Assembly: GCA_041694635.1 (NCBI GenBank)
Contig: JBDNHI010000010.1
Coordinates: forward strand, 62,001-126,000
Direction of reading: 5' to 3'
Source of the DNA: UBA969 sp041694635
Lineage (GTDB): Bacteria > Planctomycetota > Planctomycetia > Gemmatales > Gemmataceae
DNA length: 64,000 nt
The notes under the pieces are model-generated. The model did not search any database. It saw only the letters and a program-made list of their open reading frames with translations, and had not been told where the DNA came from. Made by a program: the position numbers and the translations under genes. Positions 44,313-52,849 of the stretch are shown piece by piece. Position 1 is the stretch's first letter; the number at the start of each line of letters is the position of its first letter.

Positions 44313-46850
44313 ATGATTACTAATAAATATAAACTTCTATCCTACAACTTAACATTGGTAGTCATTGTTATTTTTGCATTTAATGCTTCAACTCAGGAAA
44401 AACTTCAAAGGAAAGAAGTAGAAGAACCAATTAATTCGAATTTAAATAACGATTATTGGAAAAACTTCGGGAAAACACAAGCAAATAATTCAAAAATCGA
44501 TGCAATATTTTCTTCTCCAGTTGCAATTGCCTTAATGAAAATTCCTGACTACCCATTCGATACCATAACAATTAGCCACCAGATCAGACCTACAACAACA
44601 TATAAAGTAGAACCGATAGAGAAATTTTTCAGAGTCCCTGCTCCAGATAATTTAATTTTATTTCTTAGGGTTCTTAATAACGAGCTTAGTTTTAGGGAAG
44701 TGGTGACCGCTGGACCATCTGCGATAAAAAAAATAAAATTTTTTGAAGAAACAGTTGTAGAAATTGCTGATGGATTTATAAAAGGGAACGAAACACTTAA
44801 TTCGGGACAGTTAAGCTTAACATTTGATTTAATAAGTAGACTTGAAGTTACGGAAGCTTTTCTTGAAAAATGCATACGCTTTCATGACTCGGCACTGGCA
44901 ACCGACAAGAGGTATGGATCAGGTTGGGATGGAATGCGAAAAATTATTACATCTAAACTTCTTGCAGTTCGCATTGCAAAAATTAAAGCCTGCAATGAAA
45001 ACAAAAAATGGGATGAGGGACTTCTCGAAATTTCAAAATTAACAACTCAAAATCTTGATAAGGAAACCATTGAAGGTATTTCTGAACTTTTGGTTGAAAT
45101 CGCAGATGAATCAAATAAATCTGGGACGAACCAAAGTAAAATTCGAGACCTACTTAGAGCATTTCTTTTTATGGAATCTAAAGTATATACTGAAAAAAGT
45201 GCAAAACCACTTTCTATAGTACTGAAGAAAAAAGCAAATGCACTTTATTTACAAGCAGAAAAATCGCAAGAAAAATTACCTGTTTCACAACTTACTGATC
45301 TATTGCTTCGGTCGCTTGAATTACAACCCGATTACATTAAAGCAATTGAGTTACTTGACAAAATAAGTCCAAGAAAAGAGATGTTTAGAATAGGTTTAAC
45401 AAATTTACCAGAAAATTCTTACTCTGCAATATGCCCTTTAGATGCAGAAATCCATGCAGCAGATTTGGTTTATGAAAGTTTATACCGACTAGAAACTGGA
45501 ACAGACCAAGACTCTAAAGTGGTACCCGAATTAGCATCGTCTAGAATTAGTTTTAAACAAAACATTTTTAAGATCAATCTTCGCCAATCAATATTTTGGT
45601 CAGATGGAAAGCCCTTAAATCCCATCGACATTTTTACAAGCGTTAAAAAAAATAAAAATCTTAAATGGATTGATTCTATCGATGGATTTTTTTCAGATTG
45701 GAATACCAATGAAGCTAATCTTCTGTCTGTGACATCTAAGTCTAGCAACTTAGATCCCTATGCATTTTTTCAATTTAAAATTCATCAAGAAAGTAATTCT
45801 GATATTGGTAGTGGCCCTTTCCGATTTTCACACAAAGGAACTGAACTTGGTAAAAATTATATCTCGTATAAAGCTCAACCCTTTTACCGTTTCAGAAAAG
45901 AAAATTCAGGAAAACCTTTTATTCAAGAAGTACGCTTCAACAAAACGACTAATCCTCTTGATGAACTTCTTTCAGGGAAAATTGATTTTGCATCTGAACT
46001 TAATTTGCAAGATATTGCAAAACTTAAAGAACAAGGCGGCAACTCGCCTTTTCTTACAGCCCAAACCGGGGTTACTTTTCCTAACAAAAGGGTATATTTT
46101 CTTGCTATCAATACTGCCGACCCAAAATTTGATCAACCAGAAGTTCGCAAAGCTATCGCCCATGCCATCAACAGAAGCAAAATACTTTCTGACATTTGGA
46201 TTGGAAGTGGTAAAGCAATAGCCCACAATCCATTAAATACAATTTTTCCTAAGGACTATAATTTTCAACAGGAAAAAGATAAAAATCCAGAAAATTGGTC
46301 AATAGCCTCATCCGCTATTTACTTAAATCAGGCTTTTGAAATTAAAAATAAAAAAATGATCGAACCAATAGTTCTTAAATTCCCTGCTGGTGATCCTTAT
46401 ACACTACAGGCAATAAATCAAATCGCAGTGCAGATCAAAGTAACCCTTGGCATTAATATTATCACAGAACCAATAAATGCTGCATCTTACCTTAAAGATG
46501 TAATTCTTAATAAAAAATATGAATTAGCTTATGCTTGGCACGATTTTGAAGATGAAAATTGCTCGCTTTATCCACTACTTTTTAATTATCATCCTTGGCA
46601 TAGTAATGAAAGCAAAAATATGCGACTTTTACTTGAAACTTCAAAACAAACTATGCTCGCGCAGACTATTCCAGAAATGATTGATTCAAGAAATAATATG
46701 ATTACATTATTTGAACAGGAATTACCAATGATCCCTCTTTGGCAATTAGATCGCTTTTGGGCCTGGCGCAAAGATTTAAATCCAACTTTTTCTGATGGGT
46801 TACATCTCTTTCAAAATTTATCCTCTTGGAAAAAAGGGGGTTCTAATTAG
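44313..46850 (+). CDS. Family-5 extracellular solute-binding protein with helical N-terminal extension
   Basis: An 845-residue exported protein. An N-terminal hydrophobic segment (residues 11-25) is a signal or anchor. Residues 30-370 are helical and repeat-like with no recognised domain (possibly TPR-like). From about residue 372 to the end it resembles the peptide/nickel-binding SBP_bac_5 fold (DppA/OppA/NikA): LVYESLYRLETG, WSDGKPLNPIDIFTSVKK, VRKAIAHAINRSKIL, and a C-terminal PMIPLWQLDRFWAW. Normal members are about 500-550 residues. No ABC permease or ATPase genes are near. It overlaps the following antiporter gene by 56 bases. The ribosome site is poor. Substrate unknown (peptide, metal complex or other). 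Confidence 0.82.
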   Translation: MITNKYKLLSYNLTLVVIVIFAFNASTQEKLQRKEVEEPINSNLNNDYWKNFGKTQANNSKIDAIFSSPVAIALMKIPDYPFDTITISHQIRPTTTYKVEPIEKFFRVPAPDNLILFLRVLNNELSFREVVTAGPSAIKKIKFFEETVVEIADGFIKGNETLNSGQLSLTFDLISRLEVTEAFLEKCIRFHDSALATDKRYGSGWDGMRKIITSKLLAVRIAKIKACNENKKWDEGLLEISKLTTQNLDKETIEGISELLVEIADESNKSGTNQSKIRDLLRAFLFMESKVYTEKSAKPLSIVLKKKANALYLQAEKSQEKLPVSQLTDLLLRSLELQPDYIKAIELLDKISPRKEMFRIGLTNLPENSYSAICPLDAEIHAADLVYESLYRLETGTDQDSKVVPELASSRISFKQNIFKINLRQSIFWSDGKPLNPIDIFTSVKKNKNLKWIDSIDGFFSDWNTNEANLLSVTSKSSNLDPYAFFQFKIHQESNSDIGSGPFRFSHKGTELGKNYISYKAQPFYRFRKENSGKPFIQEVRFNKTTNPLDELLSGKIDFASELNLQDIAKLKEQGGNSPFLTAQTGVTFPNKRVYFLAINTADPKFDQPEVRKAIAHAINRSKILSDIWIGSGKAIAHNPLNTIFPKDYNFQQEKDKNPENWSIASSAIYLNQAFEIKNKKMIEPIVLKFPAGDPYTLQAINQIAVQIKVTLGINIITEPINAASYLKDVILNKKYELAYAWHDFEDENCSLYPLLFNYHPWHSNESKNMRLLLETSKQTMLAQTIPEMIDSRNNMITLFEQELPMIPLWQLDRFWAWRKDLNPTFSDGLHLFQNLSSWKKGGSN

Positions 46851-48231
46851 CTTTCTCATTCTCCAATTTTGTGATCCAAGCCTCATCTTAATTAGCAATG
46901 CGTGGGCAGGCGAACACCCTATACCTTTTCTCGCCATTATACCTTTTGTTATTGTGTTGCTTATGATTGCAATGGCGCCCCTGCTTTTTCATCATTTCTG
47001 GGAGTCAGATAAAAATAAATTATTCTTTATTTCTATTCTTTGTTTACCGGTCATCATTTATCTTTTACTAATTAAAAATCGCACTGATTCAAAAAGCGTT
47101 TCAGCTTTATTACATGGTATCACCGATTTCTTATGCTTTATGAGTTTGATAGGATCGCTGTATGTTGTCTCGGGGGGCATAATTTTAAAGTTCAAATGGA
47201 AGTCCACACCTTTTTTAAACTCATTATTACTAGGTTTCGGCGCATTACTCACTAACTTACTTGGCACTACCGGTGCAAGCATACTATTATTCAAACCTTA
47301 TATTCATGCTAATCGAGAAAGAAATTATAAAACACATCTGGCGTTATTTTTTATTTTTATTGTTGGAAATATGGGCGGACTTCTAACCCCTTTAGGCGAT
47401 CCACCACTGTTCCTTGGGTTCCTCAATGGCATTGATTTTTTCTGGACTTTTTCACTCTGGCCTCAATGGCTAATTGCTAACCTTTATCTTTTAATTGCAT
47501 TTTTTACAGTTGATTTTTATTATTTTAAAAAAGAGAAGCAAACTTTAAAAGTATTTTCCGATGATGATGATTTTCATTTTTTTGGGAAAAGTAATTTCAT
47601 ATTTCTAGGGATCCTTTTAATGTTGGTTTTAATGCAATCCCCAACAATAGGAAAAACTTTAGGGGAATTTGCAGGATTTTTATTACCTGTTAATAATTTA
47701 ACTTTGGGAGTTTTACCTGCAGCGATTTGCCAAATCTTTATAGCGGGAATTGCCTATGCTCGCACACCTAAATTAATCCGAAAATTTCATGGTTTTTCTT
47801 GGGCACCTTTGACCGAAGTAGGTATCCTTTTCCTTGGTATTTTTATCACGATGATTCCAGCGATGGAATATTTAAGGCAAACAAGTGTATCGATGCCGTT
47901 AAAAGAAACTTGGAAATATTTTTGGCTAACCGGAATCTTATCTTCTGTATTAGATAATGCCCCTACTTTTTTGGCTTTTGCAACCTTAGCCGCAGGAACT
48001 GAAGGAATTGGCTCGCTTCCTGCGGCTAAACCATTGATTTTAAGTGCTATTTGCTGTGGTTCTGTTTTTATGGGGGCGAATTCTTATATTGGGAATGGGC
48101 CTAACTTTCTCATAAAAGCGATGGCTGAAGCAAATCACATTAAAATGCCCAGTTTTTTTCATTATTCTATGCTTAGTTTTGCTTTATTTCTTCCTTTATA
48201 TCTTCTCCTCACCTTCTTATTTTTCCTTTAA
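46795..48231 (+). CDS. NhaD-like sodium/proton antiporter
   Basis: A 478-residue multi-pass membrane protein of the NhaD/CitMHS (ion transporter) superfamily, with about 12 hydrophobic helices. Conserved features are GTTGASILLFKPYI near 157-170, IVGNMGGLLTPLGDPPLFLG near 200-220 and DNAPTFLAF near 388, matching NhaD antiporters. Substrate is presumed Na+/H+ but not proven. The only standard start in frame is ATG 46795, inside the preceding gene and without a ribosome site. A strong AAGGGGG (46832-46840 region) stands just before an ATT at 46846 that overlaps the upstream stop; use of such a start would give a normal signal-like N-terminus. The true start is uncertain. Confidence 0.82.
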   Translation: MGYISFKIYPLGKKGVLISFLILQFCDPSLILISNAWAGEHPIPFLAIIPFVIVLLMIAMAPLLFHHFWESDKNKLFFISILCLPVIIYLLLIKNRTDSKSVSALLHGITDFLCFMSLIGSLYVVSGGIILKFKWKSTPFLNSLLLGFGALLTNLLGTTGASILLFKPYIHANRERNYKTHLALFFIFIVGNMGGLLTPLGDPPLFLGFLNGIDFFWTFSLWPQWLIANLYLLIAFFTVDFYYFKKEKQTLKVFSDDDDFHFFGKSNFIFLGILLMLVLMQSPTIGKTLGEFAGFLLPVNNLTLGVLPAAICQIFIAGIAYARTPKLIRKFHGFSWAPLTEVGILFLGIFITMIPAMEYLRQTSVSMPLKETWKYFWLTGILSSVLDNAPTFLAFATLAAGTEGIGSLPAAKPLILSAICCGSVFMGANSYIGNGPNFLIKAMAEANHIKMPSFFHYSMLSFALFLPLYLLLTFLFFL

Positions 48232-48267
48232 TATATCCATATTTTTACTTACTTTCCCTACATTGAC

Positions 48268-48295
48268 TTGCCTTTAGGTCAGAAGGAATTATGAT
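48268..48295 (+). promoter_or_regulatory. Candidate promoter of tRNA-His
   Basis: TTGCCT (48268-48273) and TATGAT (48290-48295) are spaced by 16 bases; the -10 matches consensus in 5 of 6 positions. The expected start at about 48302 lies directly before the mature tRNA at 48304. Confidence 0.5.
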
Positions 48296-48303
48296 TATCG
48301 TAT

Positions 48304-48378
48304 ATGGTGGGTGTAGCTCAGTTGGTTAGAGCGTCAGATTGTGGCTCTGAAGGTCGGGGGTTCGATCCCCCTCACTCA
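48304..48378 (+). tRNA. trnH: tRNA-His (GTG)
   Basis: All arms fold: acceptor GTGGGTG/CACTCAC (with one G-T pair), D arm GCTC/GAGC, anticodon stem TCAGA/TCTGA with loop TTGTGGC giving anticodon GTG, and T arm GGGGG/CCCCT with loop TTCGATC. The genomically encoded extra G at 48304 (G-1) pairs with C at the discriminator position 48378, the identity element for histidyl-tRNA synthetase. The 3' CCA is not encoded. It lies alone between the antiporter and PQQ genes. Confidence 0.97.
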
Positions 48379-48478
48379 CCCTTGTTATTATTATTCATTT
48401 CGTTTTAAGACCTATTTTCTTGGTTCTGTGTAGTATTTTGTTTATTCTGAATTGATTATTAATCAAAGAGGAATAAGT

Positions 48479-49804
48479 ATGAATCTTACAAGTTTTAACC
48501 AAGCTATTTTAATTGTTCTGATTACAAGTTCTTTGGTTTTTTCTGAAACTAATTGGCCAACTTGGCGCGGACCGGGGTTCTCCTCGGTTTCGGATTCTAA
48601 ATCACTTCCAGTAAACTGGTCGGATAAAGAAAACATCGCTTGGAAAATTCCTTTAACTGGCGAAGGTGCGAGCACCCCTTGCATCTGGGATGATTCAATT
48701 TTTCTTACAACACAAGAATCTGATAAATTATTTGGGGTTAAACTAGACCTTAAAACAGGAACTACTTTATGGGCAAAAGAATTAGGGTCCGGAGAAACAA
48801 TTCGGGACCCTTTACGCGGAAAACCTGGCGACCAACGCCGTAGACAAAAATTCCATAAACTCCATAATCTTGCAAGCCCTTCTCCTGTTACTAATGGCAA
48901 GAATGTAGTTTTCCTTTTTGGTAACGGTGACCTTGCCTGTACGAACTTGGATGGCAACATTCTTTGGAAGAAAAACTTACAAAAAGATCACGGCGCATTT
49001 ACCATCTGGTGGGGTTATGCTAATAGCCCTTTCATTTATGAAAACCTTGCAATCTGTACCGTTATGCAAGACTCCCTTTCGGATCTTGAAGGTGAGAAAG
49101 CCACGAGTTATTTAGTTGCTTACGATCTTTCCTCGGGAAAAGAGGTCTGGAAAACATTCCGCAACACCTTGGCTAAAGCTGAATCTTGTGATTCCTACAC
49201 AACCCCTATTTTTCATCAATCTAAAAATCAAAACCAGATTATCATTATGGGTGGCAACCAACTTGATGGTTATGACCCAAGAACCGGTAAACAATTATGG
49301 AAAAAAGAAGGGTTAAATGGTGGAAGAACTATTACTGGCCCAGCACTTGAATTGAACACCATTTTTACAACCCAAGGGATGCGGGGACCTTTGGTAGCAA
49401 TTAGCTTAGATACGGTTTCTGGTTTGCCCATCAAGGAAACGAACTCTTGGGAACATACAAAAAACACCCCTGATTCTTGCTGCCCAGTTAGCTTAAATGG
49501 ACTAGTTTACATTGTTAGTGATAATGGATTTGCTCAATGCCTAAATGCAAACACTGGCGAATCCTATTGGAATGAACGCCTAGGTGGAGATTTCAAATCA
49601 AGTCCGATCGCTTGTAATGGAAACATTTACTTTACAAATCTCGAGGGAATTTGCACTGTTGTAGAGTCAAGTAAAAAGTTTAACATCATTTCTAAAAACG
49701 CACTTGGAGAAGGTGTTATAGCCTCACCCGCCATCGCAAAGGATCATTTAATTATACGGACTAGAAAAAGCCTAGTTTGCATAGGCAAGCCATTTGCAAA
49801 ATGA
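48479..49804 (+). CDS. Secreted PQQ-like beta-propeller protein
   Basis: A 441-residue exported protein with signal peptide (core AILIVLITSSLVF) and a beta-propeller of PQQ-enzyme type repeats. The mature start NWPTWRGPGFSSVS is the lineage-typical opening of planctomycete PQQ-binding-like proteins; repeats with GKQLWKKE, GTTLWAKE, GNILWKKN and GESYWNE, each an A-G-x-x-x-W type blade, continue to the end. No dehydrogenase catalytic residues (Asp-Lys pair) are evident, so it is likely a structural or assembly propeller and not an alcohol dehydrogenase. GAGGA lies 6 bases before ATG 48479. It is not clearly co-transcribed with neighbours. Confidence 0.87.
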   Translation: MNLTSFNQAILIVLITSSLVFSETNWPTWRGPGFSSVSDSKSLPVNWSDKENIAWKIPLTGEGASTPCIWDDSIFLTTQESDKLFGVKLDLKTGTTLWAKELGSGETIRDPLRGKPGDQRRRQKFHKLHNLASPSPVTNGKNVVFLFGNGDLACTNLDGNILWKKNLQKDHGAFTIWWGYANSPFIYENLAICTVMQDSLSDLEGEKATSYLVAYDLSSGKEVWKTFRNTLAKAESCDSYTTPIFHQSKNQNQIIIMGGNQLDGYDPRTGKQLWKKEGLNGGRTITGPALELNTIFTTQGMRGPLVAISLDTVSGLPIKETNSWEHTKNTPDSCCPVSLNGLVYIVSDNGFAQCLNANTGESYWNERLGGDFKSSPIACNGNIYFTNLEGICTVVESSKKFNIISKNALGEGVIASPAIAKDHLIIRTRKSLVCIGKPFAK

Positions 49805-49976
49805 CTTATCAAGAAAGAAGTAAGCTTTTCTAACTTTGGCGATTAATTCAATTACAACATCTGTTGCAATTATTTCTAAGGCAAAATTCAATGAATCACT
49901 CAAGTTAAGAAGGCATAAAACAGGCTTTGTTGCATATTTAAGTATATGATGGAAGTTGTGAAAAAGGCCACTTACT

Positions 49977-50183
49977 ATGTGTAAAGAAACCAAATTTGGA
50001 CTTGCCGCAGGCATATTAATGATAATAGTTATGGCTATTGGAGTTCGTACGAACGAAACGACTTCAGACAGAAAAAATTTGCAGGTTGAGAAAAATACAA
50101 AAAAAAGTCAAACACTACAGTTTCAAACAACTTCTCGCGAATCAATTAACTTAAGCACTACACCTGGGCCACATTTAGAGTAA
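49977..50183 (+). CDS. Small single-span membrane protein
   Basis: A 68-residue protein with a short basic N-terminus (MCKETK), one membrane helix at residues 8-22 (GLAAGILMIIVMAIG) and a polar Ser/Thr/Lys tail. An AAAGG ribosome site lies about 10 bases before the ATG. The opening resembles the membrane anchors of some planctomycete LysM proteins (from memory), but no LysM domain follows, so it may be a shortened relative or independent. Function unknown. It is convergent with ettA. Confidence 0.5.
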   Translation: MCKETKFGLAAGILMIIVMAIGVRTNETTSDRKNLQVEKNTKKSQTLQFQTTSRESINLSTTPGPHLE

Positions 50184-50219
50184 ATTTTTGCAATCGGTTT
50201 ATTATTACAAACCTTAGCT

Positions 50220-51887
50220 TTATAGTTTTCTATACTTAAAGCGTTTAGGTTTATCAGAATCTTCACCCATCCGTTGACGCCTTTGTATTTCGTATGCCTG
50301 ATAATTTCCTTCGCACCAGACTACTTTTGAATCGCCCTCAAACGCCAAGATATGGGTTGCAATACGGTCTAGAAACCAACGGTCATGACTGATGACAACA
50401 GCACAACCGCCGAAGTTTAGCAAAGCTTCTTCAAGTGCTCGTAAAGTATCTACATCTAGGTCATTAGTAGGTTCATCAAGCAGCAAAAGGTTTCCGCCAC
50501 TGCGTAAAAGTTTAGCAAGATGAACGCGATTTCTTTCCCCACCCGACAATTCACCAACTCTTCGTTGCTGGTCAGATCCTTTAAAATTAAACCGAGAAAC
50601 ATACCCTCGAGAAGCAACTTTGGTTTTGCCTAGCATAATATAGTCGGTACCCCCCGTAATTTCTTCAAATACCGTATTCGAATCTACAAGGGTATCTCGG
50701 CCTTGACAAACATAAGCAGGAACAACGGTATCACCAACGCGGAGGGAACCAGAGTCAGCTTTTTCTTCACCAACGATCATACGAAAGAGAGTAGTTTTCC
50801 CGGCACCATTAGGCCCAATGACCCCAACAATCCCACCTTTGGGGAGATTAAAGGTCATATCTTCAATAAGAAGATTATCGCCATAGGCTTTCCGTACGCC
50901 TTCGGCCCTTACCACAAGATCCCCTAGGCGAGGCCCGGGGGGTATTTGCATAACGAGTTCATCTTCACGCTCTTCGTATTCTTGGCTAGCAAGTTTTTCA
51001 TAAGCAAGAAGCCTCGCTTTATTTTTAGCAACCCGAGCTTTAGGAGCCATTCTGGACCATTCCAATTCTCTTGCCAAAGTTTTTCGCCTAGCAGATTCCT
51101 GCTTTTCTTCTCGTGCAAGACGAGCTTCTTTTTGTTCCAACCACGATGAATAATTCCCCTTCCAAGGAATACCTTGACCACGGTCAAGTTCAAGAATCCA
51201 TTGTGCAACATTATCAAGAAAGTAACGGTCGTGAGTAACAGAAACGACTGTGCCAGGATAGTTTGACAAGGTTTTTTCAAGCCAAGCGACAGCTTCTGCA
51301 TCAAGGTGGTTGGTAGGCTCATCGAGTAAAAGTATATCTGGGCTTTCAAGCAGGGTTTTACAAAGAGCAACTCTTCTTTTTTCTCCGCCACTTAATTGCG
51401 AAACTTTTGCATCGGAAGGAGGAAGCCTCATTGCATCCATTGCCATTTCTAATTTTCTATCGAGATCCCAAGCATCAACAGCATTAATTGAATCTTGAAC
51501 CCGATCAAACTCAGCTTGGACTTTATCCATTTCTTCTGTGGAAAGATCTTCGCCGAATTTCATACCAAGTTCTTCACTTCTTTGGATTAATTTGCGAATG
51601 CCAACGACAGCTTCTTCTAAATTTCCCAAGACATCTTTTTCTTCATTAAGCTTGGGTTCTTGTGGTACATGCCCGATGGTAATATTAGGGGCGGCTCTAA
51701 CCGAGCCGATAAAATCTTTATCTTCTAACGCCATAATTTTAAGGAGGGAACTTTTCCCCGCCCCATTGGACCCAATCACACCAATTTTTGCACCAGGGTA
51801 AAAGGATAACCAAATGTTTTTTAAAACTTCTTTTTTCCCATATGCCTTGATAAGATTTTCGATTGTAAAAATATAATTGTCAGACAT
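50220..51887 (-). CDS. ettA: Energy-dependent translational throttle protein EttA (ABC-F)
   Basis: A 555-residue ABC-F protein that binds the ribosomal E site and gates entry into elongation according to ATP/ADP. Two ATPase domains are seen: Walker A GSNGAGKSS near 38-46 and GPNGAGKTT near 360; signatures LSGGEKRRVAL and LSGGERNRVHLAK; Walker B LLLDEPTNHLD and LLLDEPTNDLD. The arm insertion (about 95-140) and the linker with RLAREEKQESARR are typical of EttA. Length matches E. coli EttA (555). There is no membrane segment. AAGGAAG is upstream of the ATG. It is a single gene. Confidence 0.95.
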   Translation of the reverse strand: MSDNYIFTIENLIKAYGKKEVLKNIWLSFYPGAKIGVIGSNGAGKSSLLKIMALEDKDFIGSVRAAPNITIGHVPQEPKLNEEKDVLGNLEEAVVGIRKLIQRSEELGMKFGEDLSTEEMDKVQAEFDRVQDSINAVDAWDLDRKLEMAMDAMRLPPSDAKVSQLSGGEKRRVALCKTLLESPDILLLDEPTNHLDAEAVAWLEKTLSNYPGTVVSVTHDRYFLDNVAQWILELDRGQGIPWKGNYSSWLEQKEARLAREEKQESARRKTLARELEWSRMAPKARVAKNKARLLAYEKLASQEYEEREDELVMQIPPGPRLGDLVVRAEGVRKAYGDNLLIEDMTFNLPKGGIVGVIGPNGAGKTTLFRMIVGEEKADSGSLRVGDTVVPAYVCQGRDTLVDSNTVFEEITGGTDYIMLGKTKVASRGYVSRFNFKGSDQQRRVGELSGGERNRVHLAKLLRSGGNLLLLDEPTNDLDVDTLRALEEALLNFGGCAVVISHDRWFLDRIATHILAFEGDSKVVWCEGNYQAYEIQRRQRMGEDSDKPKRFKYRKL

Positions 51888-51992
51888 TAAAGCTTCCTTT
51901 GGCCGTGATGATCCAAATACAAATAAAAGAACTCCACCAATATAATTTATAAAAGAAAAGGTGGGGAAGTATGTTGAAATAAAAAATTAGTC

Positions 51993-52679
51993 TCAACCTT
52001 TATTATTTTTCTTAGGTTTGGATGATAATTTATCATCCCAAAATCTAACACCTCCCAAAAATGCAAAAGCATTATCCCCTTTTTTTGCACCTTCTGGAAG
52101 TTCATCAAGTTTCTTGACATTACCACCACCTAAAACGACATAGTCAGCAATTAATCCGGCCTTAAGAATTTTTACCACTTCGAAAACATTTTCCTGCCAA
52201 TGTTTTCGACCATCATCCTTCATAGCCTTAGCACCAACAAATTCTTCAAAGCTTTTATTTTTCTTAAAAGGCAAATGAGCTAATTCAAGACCTGCAACCA
52301 CTCCATCTATAATCAAGGTTGTTCCCAACCCTGTACCTAGGCCAAGGAAAAGCATTCTGCCACCTTCATAGCAGCCTAATGCTTGCATAGCAGCATCGTT
52401 AATTAATCGGACGGGTTTACCAAAAGCCTTGGCAAAATCAGTATCAACCCAACCAGTACCAAGATTAACAGGTTCGTTAATAATTTTCCCATTTATAACT
52501 GGCCCAGGAAACCCAATGGTCACACAATCGAATGACCAATCAGAGATATTTTCCAACACACCAGCAATCATCTGTTTAGCAGTTAATTCTTGCCCAGAAG
52601 GGAACTTCCGAACTTCCTCTTTATTAGAAACCTTAACTTTTATATTTGTACCACCTACATCAATTACTAAAACTTTCAT
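51993..52679 (-). CDS. ppgK: ROK-family sugar kinase, polyphosphate glucokinase-like
   Basis: A 228-residue kinase of the ROK fold. The phosphate motif LVIDVGGTNIKVKVS is at the N-terminus, the catalytic Asp is in RLINDAAMQALG, and the second phosphate motif is LGLGTGLGTTLIIDG. The C-terminal HWQENVFEVVKILK ... DYVVLGGGNVKKL resembles polyphosphate glucokinases (PpgK) of actinobacteria more than the longer ROK glucokinases. The zinc site of many ROK proteins is absent, as in PpgK. It may phosphorylate glucose with polyphosphate or ATP; not tested. The tail is Lys-rich. It diverges from class III fbp. Confidence 0.82.
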   Translation of the reverse strand: MKVLVIDVGGTNIKVKVSNKEEVRKFPSGQELTAKQMIAGVLENISDWSFDCVTIGFPGPVINGKIINEPVNLGTGWVDTDFAKAFGKPVRLINDAAMQALGCYEGGRMLFLGLGTGLGTTLIIDGVVAGLELAHLPFKKNKSFEEFVGAKAMKDDGRKHWQENVFEVVKILKAGLIADYVVLGGGNVKKLDELPEGAKKGDNAFAFLGGVRFWDDKLSSKPKKNNKG

Positions 52680-52700
52680 TTTATATTCCTTTGCTTTTTA

Positions 52701-52730
52701 TTGACGCAACAACTTATTATTTATTTTAAT
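52701..52730 (+). promoter_or_regulatory. Candidate promoter for the fbp operon
   Basis: TTGACG (52701-52706, 5/6) and TTTAAT (52725-52730, 5/6) are 18 bases apart on the plus strand, about 115 bases before the fbp start. The region is AT-rich, which raises the chance of random matches. Confidence 0.35.
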
Positions 52731-52849
52731 TAAAAAAAACAATTCTTCACTAAAAAAGTTAAATCTTTAGCTATCCTTATGCATAAGCAGATTAGTAAAA
52801 TAAATATATGATGATATATCAGATTTAATCTAACAACAGGAAGTCGTTA

